This document shows, piece after piece, positions 54,015 to 61,902 of a stretch of DNA of 64,000 nucleotides (position 1 is its first letter; every line of letters begins with the position of its first letter). A program made the translations under genes and the position numbers. The notes beneath the pieces were generated by a model. That model was not told where the DNA came from and did no database searches. It saw nothing but the letters and a program-made list of their open reading frames with translations. The DNA comes from Dorea phocaeensis (GTDB taxonomy: Bacteria; Bacillota; Clostridia; Lachnospirales; Lachnospiraceae): assembly GCF_900240315.1 (NCBI RefSeq), contig NZ_OEPZ01000002.1, positions 1-64,000 on the forward strand. Direction: 5' to 3'.

Positions 54015-54689
54015 ATGCTATCATCTAAGAATTTATCCATCCTTCAAAACATGCTGCCATTTTGGGACGATCTTACTCCAAACCAGAAAGAAATTCTAAC
54101 TGCCGGTTCCTCAGAGCTTCATTATGATAAGGATACCAATGTCCACAGCGCAGAATCCGAATGCATCGGGATGCTTCTGGTAACCTCCGGATCTCTCCGG
54201 GTATACATGCTTTCCGAAGAAGGTCGGGAAATCACATTGTACCGGATTCATGCCGGAGATTCCTGTGTGCTGTCTGCCGCCTGCGTTCTCAAATCCATTA
54301 CTTTCGATGTTTTCATCGACACCGTAGAAGCTTCCGATGTAATTCAGATCAGTTCTGCTTCTATCGCCACTGTAATGAAACAGAACGTCCATGCCGAATG
54401 TCACGCTTATAAAATGGCAACCGAACGCTTCTCCGATGTCATGTGGGCGATGCAGCAGATTCTCTTTATGAGCTTCGACAAACGCCTTGCCATCTTCCTT
54501 TTGGATGAGGCTGCTTCCTCAGGTTCCACGGAAATCCGTATGACGCATGAACAGATCGCCAGACTGATGGGAAGCGCACGAGAAGTTGTAACTCGAATGC
54601 TCAAATATTTTTCCAGCGAAGGATATGTGGAATTATCCCGCGGAATTGTGCGAATTAAAGATAAAGACAGCCTGAAGAAATTAATTTAA
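54015..54689 (+). CDS. Crp/Fnr family transcriptional regulator
   Basis: 224 residues: N-terminal cyclic-nucleotide-binding-like beta-roll (GMLLVTSGSLRVYMLSEEGREITLYRIHAGDSCVLSA region) and a C-terminal winged helix with the recognition part THEQIARLMGSAREVVTRML. No N-terminal Fnr-type cysteine cluster, so oxygen sensing by an iron-sulfur cluster is unlikely. The effector is unknown. AGGAGG precedes ATG. It converges with trxA through a shared terminator. Confidence 0.9.
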   Translation: MLSSKNLSILQNMLPFWDDLTPNQKEILTAGSSELHYDKDTNVHSAESECIGMLLVTSGSLRVYMLSEEGREITLYRIHAGDSCVLSAACVLKSITFDVFIDTVEASDVIQISSASIATVMKQNVHAECHAYKMATERFSDVMWAMQQILFMSFDKRLAIFLLDEAASSGSTEIRMTHEQIARLMGSAREVVTRMLKYFSSEGYVELSRGIVRIKDKDSLKKLI

Positions 54690-54711
54690 TTTCTTCAGGC
54701 TGTCTGCCTTT
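54665..54711. terminator. Bidirectional terminator between the regulator gene and trxA
   Basis: 18-bp perfect stem (54665-54682 with 54688-54705) that includes the regulator's stop codon, followed by GCCTTTT on the plus strand. Confidence 0.88.
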
Positions 54712-54718
54712 TCCATCC

Positions 54719-55027
54719 TTATTTCAGCATCTCTAAGATTTCTGCCTTTGACTTTGCTCCTACGTCTCTCTTCACATTCTTTCCTTCTTTGAATACCATC
54801 AAAGTCGGAATGGACATTACACGGAACTCTCTTGCAAGCTCTGGATTGGCATCCACATCTACCTTACAGATCTTAGCATCCGTCACCTCTTCGGCCACCT
54901 CTTCCAAGATCGGTCCAACCATCTGGCATGGTCCGCACCAGGTTGCCCAAAAGTCTACCAATACCGGTACCTCTGAATGCATGACTTCCTGTTCAAAATT
55001 TTCCTTGGTTAAATGAATTACTGACAT
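54719..55027 (-). CDS. trxA: Thioredoxin
   Basis: Small disulfide reductase of the cytoplasm. 102 residues from ATG 55027 (GAGG ahead) with WATWCGPCQM (Cys31, Cys34) and the cis-proline loop MSIPTLMVF. The frame extends to 55180, but that part is basic, without homology or a ribosome site. No thioredoxin reductase gene is adjacent. Confidence 0.96.
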   Translation of the reverse strand: MSVIHLTKENFEQEVMHSEVPVLVDFWATWCGPCQMVGPILEEVAEEVTDAKICKVDVDANPELAREFRVMSIPTLMVFKEGKNVKRDVGAKSKAEILEMLK

Positions 55028-55174
55028 ATCTATCTTCCTCTCTTTCTCTGTTTTCATAGGTCCGGAACACTTCTCCGGTTTCCTGTTTCTTGTTCTTAGC
55101 TTATATACACAGTATAACCTTTTTTTACAAAAATTCCGTGATCCGGTCACACTTTTTTCTCTCTTCTTCCCGTT

Positions 55175-55203
55175 TTGCAACTTCTTTCTTCTTATGTTAA
55201 GAT
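55175..55203 (+). promoter_or_regulatory. Promoter of the ABC half-transporter gene
   Basis: Plus strand TTGCAA (55175-55180), 17-base spacer, TAAGAT (55198-55203), 49 bases before the start codon. Confidence 0.6.
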
Positions 55204-55252
55204 AAATATTACCAACCTAATTCTTAGATTTCATTTGTGAGGTAAGAAAAAT

Positions 55253-56986
55253 ATGCATACATTAAAAAAATTTATTCCCTATTATCGCCCCTATAAAATG
55301 GTTTTCTTTTTAGATCTGATCTGCGCTGCGCTCATCAGTGTCATTGATCTGATCTATCCACAAATCTTAAGAACTTTAACCAACACACTGTTCACCAAAG
55401 ATGCATCTTCGATTCTGGCGGCACTATTTCCCATCGGTATCGGTCTTTTTCTGATGTATCTCATTCAAAGCCTATGCAAATATTACGTCAGCTATCAGGG
55501 ACATATGATGGGGGCTAATATGGAACGGGACATGCGTCAGCAGTTATTCCATCACTACGAACAGCTTTCTTTTTCCTACTACGACCAAAATAATTCCGGT
55601 CAGATGATGAGCAAACTGGTATCTGACCTCTTTGATATTGCAGAATTTGCACACCACGGTCCGGAAAATCTTTTCATTTCTGTCATAAAGATTATCGGCT
55701 CCTTTCTCTTCCTGTTCTTGATCAACTGGAGACTTGCAATTCCGCTTGCCCTTCTTGTGGTATGTATGTTTCTGTTCTCCATGCACCAGAATCGGCGTAT
55801 GCAGGAAACCTTTATGGAGAACCGACGAAAAATCGGAGACGTTAACGCAAGTCTTCAAGATACTCTAGCAGGGATCCGTGTCGTTCAGTCTTTTGCAAAC
55901 GAAGAGATTGAAGAAGAAAAATTTCACAAGAGCAATCACGCTTTCCTGTTGTCCAAAAGAGACAATTATAAATGCATGGGAAGTTTTATGGCGTGGAATC
56001 TGTTCTTCCAGGGCATGATGTATCTAACCACGTTAGTCTTCGGTGGCTACCTCATTGCCAAAGGACAGATGCAGGTTGGCGATCTTGCCATGTATGCCCT
56101 CTATATCGGCATTTTTGTCAGCCCTATCCAAATTCTGATAGAACTGGTAGAAATGATACAAAAAGGACTCTCCGGCTTCCGCCGTTTTCTGGATGTAATG
56201 GAAACTGAACCGGAAATCCTGGATTCCCCGGATGCCACCGCTTTATCCTCTGTTCAAGGCTCCGTGTCTTACGAAGACGTATCCTTCCATTACAGCGATG
56301 ACAACACCCCCGTCCTTTCCCATGTCTCTTTCCAGATTCCTGCCGGAAAATCAATTGCATTAGTTGGACCGTCCGGCAGCGGCAAGACAACCATCTGCTC
56401 CTTGCTTCCGCGCTTCTATGATGTGACAGGCGGGCGCATTACTATCGACGGAAAAGATGTCCGCACCCTGACACTTCAAAGCCTGCGAAGTCAGATCGGC
56501 CTGGTACAGCAGGATGTCTATCTGTTCTGTGGAACCATCCGGGAAAACATTGCCTACGGAAAACCGGACGCTTCTATGGAAGAAATTATAGATGCCGCCA
56601 AAAAGGCGAACATCCACACATTTATCAGTGAACTTCCTGATGGCTATGACACGTTTGTCGGCGAGCGCGGTACCCGACTGTCCGGAGGACAGAAACAACG
56701 GATTTCCATTGCCAGGGTATTTTTAAAGAATCCTCCGATCCTGATTCTTGATGAGGCCACCAGCGCCCTCGACAACGAAAGCGAACGCTGGATTCAGCAG
56801 AGCCTGGAGGAACTCTCCAAAAACCGTACTACGATTACAATTGCACACCGACTGTCTACCATCCGAAACGCTGATGAAATCCTTGTAGTATCCGACAACC
56901 AGATTTCTGAACGCGGTACACACAAAGATCTTCTGAACCTCGGCGGAATCTATGCCCATTATTATGAAATGCAGTTTACAGACTGA
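55253..56986 (+). CDS. ABC transporter, fused permease and ATPase (MsbA/MDR type)
   Basis: 577-residue half-transporter that works as a dimer, exporting lipids, drugs or peptides. Six membrane segments in the first 320 residues, then an ATPase domain with Walker A GPSGSGKTT, Q loop, signature [13 protein letters not shown] and Walker B ILILDEATSALD. Ribosome site GAGGTAAG lies before ATG. A single gene, so probably a homodimer. Substrate unknown. Confidence 0.92.
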   Translation: MHTLKKFIPYYRPYKMVFFLDLICAALISVIDLIYPQILRTLTNTLFTKDASSILAALFPIGIGLFLMYLIQSLCKYYVSYQGHMMGANMERDMRQQLFHHYEQLSFSYYDQNNSGQMMSKLVSDLFDIAEFAHHGPENLFISVIKIIGSFLFLFLINWRLAIPLALLVVCMFLFSMHQNRRMQETFMENRRKIGDVNASLQDTLAGIRVVQSFANEEIEEEKFHKSNHAFLLSKRDNYKCMGSFMAWNLFFQGMMYLTTLVFGGYLIAKGQMQVGDLAMYALYIGIFVSPIQILIELVEMIQKGLSGFRRFLDVMETEPEILDSPDATALSSVQGSVSYEDVSFHYSDDNTPVLSHVSFQIPAGKSIALVGPSGSGKTTICSLLPRFYDVTGGRITIDGKDVRTLTLQSLRSQIGLVQQDVYLFCGTIRENIAYGKPDASMEEIIDAAKKANIHTFISELPDGYDTFVGERGTRLSGGQKQRISIARVFLKNPPILILDEATSALDNESERWIQQSLEELSKNRTTITIAHRLSTIRNADEILVVSDNQISERGTHKDLLNLGGIYAHYYEMQFTD

Positions 56987-57020
56987 CACAGCAGACGATT
57001 CCTTGAAAGTATAAATAGCA

Positions 57021-57045
57021 TTAAGAGAATTTTAATATCTCTTAA
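57021..57045 (+). promoter_or_regulatory. Palindrome ahead of the C39 peptidase promoter
   Basis: Arms TTAAGAGA (57021-57028) and TCTCTTAA (57038-57045), ending 1 base before the next -35 box. It could be a weak terminator for the ABC gene or a regulator site. Confidence 0.4.
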
Positions 57046-57046
57046 G

Positions 57047-57075
57047 TTGTCCCTTTTTCCTGATTGTTGTATAAT
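57047..57075 (+). promoter_or_regulatory. Promoter of the C39 peptidase gene
   Basis: Plus strand TTGTCC (57047-57052), 17-base spacer, perfect TATAAT (57070-57075). A small stem (AGTACA/TGTACT) follows in the leader. Confidence 0.7.
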
Positions 57076-57138
57076 ATTTCTCAGTACAACCCTCTTCTTC
57101 GGCTGTACTTGATTTGAATATGAAAGGATTTTATATAG

Positions 57139-58011
57139 ATGAAACAGAAGAAAAAAGTGCGGCATTCCAACCGGCGACGCCAACAGGTTCGCCGTCAGCT
57201 TTTGCTGATCGGATGTGTGATCTTTATTGCCATCTGTGCAATTGGAAGCTATCAGGTACATAAAAAACATTCTGAAGCAAAAGAAGCGGCAAAAATCGAA
57301 CAACAAAAGAAGGAAGAAAAAAAGAAAAAAAAGAAGACCGAAAAGAAAGAGACTCCCGAAGAGCACTTGGAGCGAGTAAGGGCAAAAGCCATCAGCGCAG
57401 GGTATCCGGATGGCGTCATTGAACTTCTCGATAAAAACCCCGAAACTGTTGACTTCGTAGAAAATTATCCAAAGAAAAAAGATTCCAAACCTGCTGAAAC
57501 TATCGGTGACTCCTTGCAGCCAGGCTCCATCCCCCTTCTGCTACAATGGGATGAACGCTGGGGATATTCCACCTATGGTACCAGCATTATCGCCATCAGC
57601 GGCTGCGGACCTACCTGCATGGCAATGGTTGCATCCGGTCTTAATCAGGATCCTTCCATCACCCCTGCAAAGGTTGCATCCTTTGGGACTCAGCACAGCT
57701 ACGTCGATGAAGAGAACAATACCTACTGGTCCTTTATGCGTGAAGCCGGAGCTTCCTGGAACCTTTCCTGCTATGAAGGTCTCCTCAACGAAATGCAGGT
57801 CAGTGCGGAATTATCTGCCGGACACCCGATTATCTGCAGCGTCGGTCCCGGCAACTTTACACAGATTGGCCACTTTATTGTACTAACCGGATACGAAAAT
57901 GGAAATGTCACTGTGAATGATCCATTCAGCAAAGCAAACAGTGAAACGCTTTGGAACTTTTCGCAGATCAAAGATCAGATTCGGGCAATGTGGGTCTACT
58001 CTTTGAAGTAA
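57139..58011 (+). CDS. Membrane-anchored C39-like cysteine peptidase
   Basis: 290 residues: basic N-terminus, one membrane segment (about 20-38), a Lys/Glu-rich linker (42-75) and an outer domain of the peptidase C39-like family 2. The catalytic triad is visible as SGCGPTCMAM (Cys156), IGHFIVLTGY (His245) and VNDPF (Asp261). Unlike C39 domains of bacteriocin exporters it is not fused to an ABC transporter, though an ABC gene lies just upstream with its own promoter. It probably cuts peptides or peptidoglycan-linked substrates outside the cell; substrate unknown. Confidence 0.87.
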   Translation: MKQKKKVRHSNRRRQQVRRQLLLIGCVIFIAICAIGSYQVHKKHSEAKEAAKIEQQKKEEKKKKKKTEKKETPEEHLERVRAKAISAGYPDGVIELLDKNPETVDFVENYPKKKDSKPAETIGDSLQPGSIPLLLQWDERWGYSTYGTSIIAISGCGPTCMAMVASGLNQDPSITPAKVASFGTQHSYVDEENNTYWSFMREAGASWNLSCYEGLLNEMQVSAELSAGHPIICSVGPGNFTQIGHFIVLTGYENGNVTVNDPFSKANSETLWNFSQIKDQIRAMWVYSLK

Positions 58012-58058
58012 CTCCAAAAAAGAATTTCAAAAAAAATTAATTTTTTTCAAAAAAGGTA

Positions 58059-58087
58059 TTGCTTTTTTTCTTATATGGTGATATTAT
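58059..58087 (+). promoter_or_regulatory. Promoter of the tRNA-Pro/tRNA-Gly pair
   Basis: Plus strand TTGCTT (58059-58064), 17-base spacer, TATTAT (58082-58087), 41 bases before the first tRNA. Confidence 0.6.
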
Positions 58088-58128
58088 ATAACTCGTTCGT
58101 GAGACGAACACTTAACAAAATATCACCT

Positions 58129-58203
58129 CGGGGTGTGGCTCAGCTTGGCTAGAGCGCCTGGTTTGGGACCAGGAGGTCGCAGGTTCGAATCCTGTCACCC
58201 CGA
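58129..58203 (+). tRNA. tRNA-Pro, anticodon TGG
   Basis: Cloverleaf: acceptor CGGGGTG/CACCCCG, anticodon stem CCTGG/CCAGG with loop TTTGGGA (anticodon TGG), T arm GCAGG-TTCGAAT-CCTGT. The T arm is identical to that of the tRNA-Pro(GGG) at 51.6 kb. CCA not encoded. Confidence 0.97.
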
Positions 58204-58210
58204 TACTCAT

Positions 58211-58281
58211 GCGGGTGTAGTTCAATGGTAGAACACCAGCCTTCCAAGCTGGATACGTGGGTTCGATTCCCATCACCCGCT
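58211..58281 (+). tRNA. tRNA-Gly, anticodon TCC
   Basis: 71-base cloverleaf: acceptor GCGGGTG/CACCCGC, anticodon stem CCAGC/GCTGG with loop CTTCCAA (anticodon TCC), T arm GTGGG-TTCGATT-CCCAT. It is 7 bases after tRNA-Pro and followed by seven T. Confidence 0.97.
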
Positions 58282-58316
58282 TTTTTTGTATCTAAAAATA
58301 AGTTTGAGGTATTCTT

Positions 58317-59258
58317 ATGAAAATTGTTTTTTTAGATGCCGCTACTCTCGGCAAAGACTTGGATCTGACTATGTTTGACCAGATTGGCACCGTCACTCGG
58401 CACGACTTCTCTTCTCTGGAAGAAGTGCCGTCAAGAGCATTCGATGCAGATGTCATTCTCACCAACAAGATTCCCATTAATGCTTCCACAATCGGCAAAG
58501 CCTCTCATCTGAAGCTAGTCTGCACCACCGGAACCGGAACAAACCACTTGGATAAATCTTATCTTGAAGAGCATAACATTGCCTGGCGCAACGTCAGCGG
58601 CTACTCTACCGACTCCGTTGCCCAGCATACTTTCGCTATGCTTTTTTACCTATTGGAAAAATTGAGATTCTATGATGATTATGTGAAAGAAGAGCATTAT
58701 ATCAACGATACTGGCTTCTCACATTTTACAGAACAATTTCACGAAATAAATGGAAAGACCTGGGGAATTATCGGTCTTGGAAATATTGGACGCAAGGTGG
58801 CAGAAATCGCCAAAGCATTCGGCGCAAATGTCATCTACTATTCTCCTTCCGGAAGCCCCCAGCAGCCAGGCTATCGGCAGGTAGATTTTCAGGCGCTGCT
58901 TTCCGAATCTGACATCCTGTCCGTTCATGCGCCGCTCACTCCCTCTACCCGCCATCTGATTACCAAGTCTGCGTTTGACCAGATGAAAAACTCCTGCATC
59001 TTCTTAAACCTCGGCCGCGGCGCCATCGTGTCAGAACAGGATCTGGCAGATGCACTTATCGAACACAAAATCGCTGCTGCCGGGCTTGATGTACTCTGTG
59101 AGGAACCCATGCAGGAAGACTCGCCGCTCCTGTCCATCAAAGACAGCAGGCGCCTTTTCATCACTCCCCACATTGCCTGGGCAAGCATAGAATCCAGAAC
59201 CCGCCTTATGACGACGATCTGCGAACAGATCCGCGCTTTCTTTTCTGAGACACCATGA
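58317..59258 (+). CDS. D-2-hydroxyacid dehydrogenase
   Basis: NAD-dependent reductase of 2-keto acids (D-lactate/hydroxypyruvate/phosphoglycerate family). 313 residues with the cofactor motif GLGNIGRKVAEIAKAFGA, catalytic Arg in NLGRGAIV, Glu in GLDVLCEEP and His in TPHIAWAS. It follows the tRNA pair without its own clear promoter. Its last 53 bases overlap the convergent LspA-like gene. Substrate not determined. Confidence 0.92.
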   Translation: MKIVFLDAATLGKDLDLTMFDQIGTVTRHDFSSLEEVPSRAFDADVILTNKIPINASTIGKASHLKLVCTTGTGTNHLDKSYLEEHNIAWRNVSGYSTDSVAQHTFAMLFYLLEKLRFYDDYVKEEHYINDTGFSHFTEQFHEINGKTWGIIGLGNIGRKVAEIAKAFGANVIYYSPSGSPQQPGYRQVDFQALLSESDILSVHAPLTPSTRHLITKSAFDQMKNSCIFLNLGRGAIVSEQDLADALIEHKIAAAGLDVLCEEPMQEDSPLLSIKDSRRLFITPHIAWASIESRTRLMTTICEQIRAFFSETP

Positions 59259-59751
59259 CTATAACCGCTCCGATAAAAAGATAAAGATCCCCTAAATTCG
59301 CTGTCAGGCGTGACAAAAAGGACGAACGGCTTTTCACTCCAATATAGTCCACCACTCGTCCTCGAAACAGCCGGTCTGCAAGGTTACTGGCTCCCCCTGC
59401 GCCTGCCAGAATCAACCCCAGCTTCTCCAGTCGATTTCCTTTCCGGGTAAAAAGATATCCGTCATATAGAAGGAACCCCGCTCCCGCCGCAAGGGAAACT
59501 GCCTTCACGATGTCCGGATGCTCTTCCAGGGTATTCAAAAGAAATCCCCGATTATATACTTTCCGAAGGATTAGTTTCTTTCCCGGTATCTCTCGTTCCT
59601 CTCCCTCCAGCATCGTTTCTTCCACATACTGCTTTGCCAGAAGATCTATCCCCAAAAGAACGAGAAACCACTCCCCCGCACTCCAAAACTCTCTTTTCTT
59701 TTTCCTACTCTTTCCGATGACCTTCTTCTCTTTTCTTACCGTTCCTCTCAT
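59206..59751 (-). CDS. lspA: LspA-like signal peptidase II, divergent
   Basis: 181-residue membrane aspartic peptidase-like protein, expected to cut signal peptides of prolipoproteins. Four hydrophobic segments and the LspA motifs are visible: GIDLLAKQYV in the first segment, VYNRGFLLN (NxG-type loop), NLADRLFRGRVVDYIGV (catalytic Asp135) and NLGDLYLF (catalytic Asp155). It is longer and more basic at the N-terminus than typical LspA and the NxxD context varies, so it could be a second, specialised copy. It overlaps the convergent dehydrogenase gene by 53 bases. Confidence 0.8.
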   Translation of the reverse strand: MRGTVRKEKKVIGKSRKKKREFWSAGEWFLVLLGIDLLAKQYVEETMLEGEEREIPGKKLILRKVYNRGFLLNTLEEHPDIVKAVSLAAGAGFLLYDGYLFTRKGNRLEKLGLILAGAGGASNLADRLFRGRVVDYIGVKSRSSFLSRLTANLGDLYLFIGAVIVMVSQKRKRGSVRRSSS

Positions 59752-59792
59752 AACGCTCCACGCTGCCTCTCTTCACATAAAACCACTGATTC

Positions 59793-60083
59793 CTAGCGCA
59801 TCTCCTGGATCTTCGCGATCTCTTCCTCCAAGCGTTCCATCTCCTGCTCCCTCTTTTCCGTCTCTTCACATAAGGAAATGTAATCCGTATCGTCAACTTC
59901 TCCTTTTTGGAATTTATCGTAAACCATCCTTCCAAGATGCAGCATATCCCGGTCGTTGGCTCGCTTCATAGAACGAATATCACTCTTTAATTTCTGGATT
60001 TCCAGCGCATCCTCTGCCGTTTTTCCAATCTCGCTCGCCGCATCTGAAATCTTCTTTCCGAGTTCTTCAAAAAAATCTGCCAT
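59793..60083 (-). CDS. Coiled-coil hypothetical protein
   Basis: 96 residues from ATG 60083 (AAAGGAG ahead). It begins MADFFEELGKKISDAASEIG and is nearly all helix, with a charged coiled-coil end (EKREQEMERLEEEIAKIQEM). Similar N-termini occur in small clostridial proteins that carry a C-terminal zinc ribbon, but here no cysteine pair is seen. The start overlaps no gene; the frame back to 60107 overlaps the subtilase gene end. Function unknown. Confidence 0.7.
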   Translation of the reverse strand: MADFFEELGKKISDAASEIGKTAEDALEIQKLKSDIRSMKRANDRDMLHLGRMVYDKFQKGEVDDTDYISLCEETEKREQEMERLEEEIAKIQEMR

Positions 60084-60096
60084 TTTCCTTCTCCTT

Positions 60097-61800
60097 TCAT
60101 AGCCCACGCAGGATATCTAACGACTGATACAGATTCAGAGTTCCATATCCCCATTCTCGGTTCGGATATTCCATTCCCTCCCGCTGATTCGCTCCCAGGA
60201 CAATCATATTCCGAATTTCGATGGAATTCATCCCGTGTATACCGGGCTGCCTTGCAACCCACTCCATTAACAGCGCCGATGCTCCTGCCGCAATCCCCGT
60301 AGCCACACTGGAACCACTTCGTGTCACGAACCTTCCATCTAAGCCCGCTCCCAGCACCTGTACCCCCGGAGCCGCGTAATCCGGCTTGGTTCTTCCATTC
60401 CTAGTATATCCCCTTCCCGAATGAATATCAACTCCATTGTCCGTCCCATTGTAATAAGCCGCCGTCATGGCAAGCTGACCTGTTCCCGGTTCCGTCAGCG
60501 TCACATTAGGATCTGCTTCCAGAAAATAGACTTCACCAGACAAAAACTCCTGAATCGGAAGCCAGATATGAATCTCACCATCCGACAACTGGATGGGCTC
60601 CACGTCAATCCTCCAAATTCCTGCCGCCGGTTCATGGAAACGAAGAAAAATCAACTGGGAATCATTATTTTCCAACAGCAGACGATACTCCAGCGTCACC
60701 TCCGTACGGTCAAAAGAAAACATCAGATGATAGCGATCCCCCTGGCGCAGAGAAATCTTTCTGCTTTGTTCTCCGGATGGTGACGTAATAGAAACAGTAA
60801 CCACATTAGGAATCCCCGTCCAAACCTCCGCTGCGAATCCTCCGACTCCTTCTCCCACTCGAATTTCAGCCCGCGCCACATCCGATTTATCCGTCAGCAC
60901 ATATCGATAATGATGGCGTTCTGCCGCCTCATTCCCCGTCCCCATCACCACCGTACGATTCGGCATTGCCGCATAACGATCCAACATAATCGACAAAAGT
61001 GTCGTCCCATTATGCCCACCAAAATTTGTCCCCAGCGCCAAACAGATCACCAGCGGCATCCTCTTATCCTTCGCCACTTGATTTAGATAACGAAGCCCCA
61101 GCATAATATCATTTTCCTGATAACAGACAGCGTCTTCCCGAATCCCATAAAACTGCTTCAGATAACGCTTTGCAGGTTTTAACTTTACCACTGCCAAAGA
61201 CGCCTCCGGCGCAGCTCCTGAAAATCCATTTTCTACATCCGCACCTCCCGCTGCCACACTGGCAAGATAGGTTCCATGACCATTCTCATCCCTCTGCGGC
61301 ACAACTGTAAATGGATCTGATTCCCGAAGCGCTTCATCAATCTGTTCCTTTGTATAACTGCTCCCATAATCAAGCCCCTCCGGTGGATTGCCCGTCTGAT
61401 CTGTCTGATCCCAAATTCCAACAATTCTGGTAGAGCCATCGATATTTCTAAAAACCGGATGTCGATAATCAATTCCGGTATCCAAAAATCCAATCATAAT
61501 ATTTTCTCCTGAAAGCTGCAGAGACGGATAAGTCTGCACCGTGCGGATTCCTGCTGCATTTAACGCCTCCATATCAAGAAGTGCATAACAGTTAGGAATG
61601 GAATTATACCAATATTCTCCCATAGAAAGCTCTCCTAGCGGCTTACTGTCCACATAAAGCGTTCGATATCCAAAATCCATCCCCTGAAAACATCCCCGTT
61701 CCCCCGGAAGCAGGATCTCTTCTTCCGATCGGTATCCGGGAATCAAGAAATCCCAATAGTCCTCCGACAAAATCTTTTCTCTGCACATTTCACCATTCAT
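60097..61800 (-). CDS. S8 family (Csp-like) subtilisin peptidase
   Basis: 567 residues of the clostridial Csp-like subtilase type, related to the spore proteases that process SleC, though such proteins also occur outside spores. All three catalytic residues are present: GFLDTGID (Asp107), ENGHGTYLAS (His175) and SGSSVATG (Ser498), with the oxyanion Asn in GTGNEA. A jelly-roll-like insertion lies between His and Ser (about 300-440). No export signal is visible. I choose ATG 61800, with GAGGTG ahead, which lies in a terminator stem; ATG 61818 is possible. The second residue of the GTS motif is Ser instead of Thr. Confidence 0.87.
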   Translation of the reverse strand: MNGEMCREKILSEDYWDFLIPGYRSEEEILLPGERGCFQGMDFGYRTLYVDSKPLGELSMGEYWYNSIPNCYALLDMEALNAAGIRTVQTYPSLQLSGENIMIGFLDTGIDYRHPVFRNIDGSTRIVGIWDQTDQTGNPPEGLDYGSSYTKEQIDEALRESDPFTVVPQRDENGHGTYLASVAAGGADVENGFSGAAPEASLAVVKLKPAKRYLKQFYGIREDAVCYQENDIMLGLRYLNQVAKDKRMPLVICLALGTNFGGHNGTTLLSIMLDRYAAMPNRTVVMGTGNEAAERHHYRYVLTDKSDVARAEIRVGEGVGGFAAEVWTGIPNVVTVSITSPSGEQSRKISLRQGDRYHLMFSFDRTEVTLEYRLLLENNDSQLIFLRFHEPAAGIWRIDVEPIQLSDGEIHIWLPIQEFLSGEVYFLEADPNVTLTEPGTGQLAMTAAYYNGTDNGVDIHSGRGYTRNGRTKPDYAAPGVQVLGAGLDGRFVTRSGSSVATGIAAGASALLMEWVARQPGIHGMNSIEIRNMIVLGANQREGMEYPNREWGYGTLNLYQSLDILRGL

Positions 61801-61805
61801 AATAA

Positions 61806-61845
61806 AAAAACACCTCATATACTTCTTTGATTAAGTATATGAGGT
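61806..61845 (-). terminator. Terminator after the antiporter gene, overlapping the next ribosome site
   Basis: 13-bp perfect stem ACCTCATATACTT (61812-61824) with its complement (61833-61845), followed by seven T on the minus strand. Its 3' arm contains the GAGGTG ribosome site of the subtilase gene. Confidence 0.8.
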
Positions 61846-61902
61846 ATCTTCCTTCCTATGTATCAGACCAAATCTGATCTTACAGATTCTTCCCGTAACG
61901 GA

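Noticed and set aside
55028-55180. N-terminal extension of thioredoxin
   Set aside because: Basic, no similarity, and the canonical thioredoxin start at 55027 has GAGG ahead.
58021-58060. A/T run after the C39 peptidase as a terminator
   Set aside because: No G+C-containing stem; it is a homopolymer-rich gap before the tRNA promoter.
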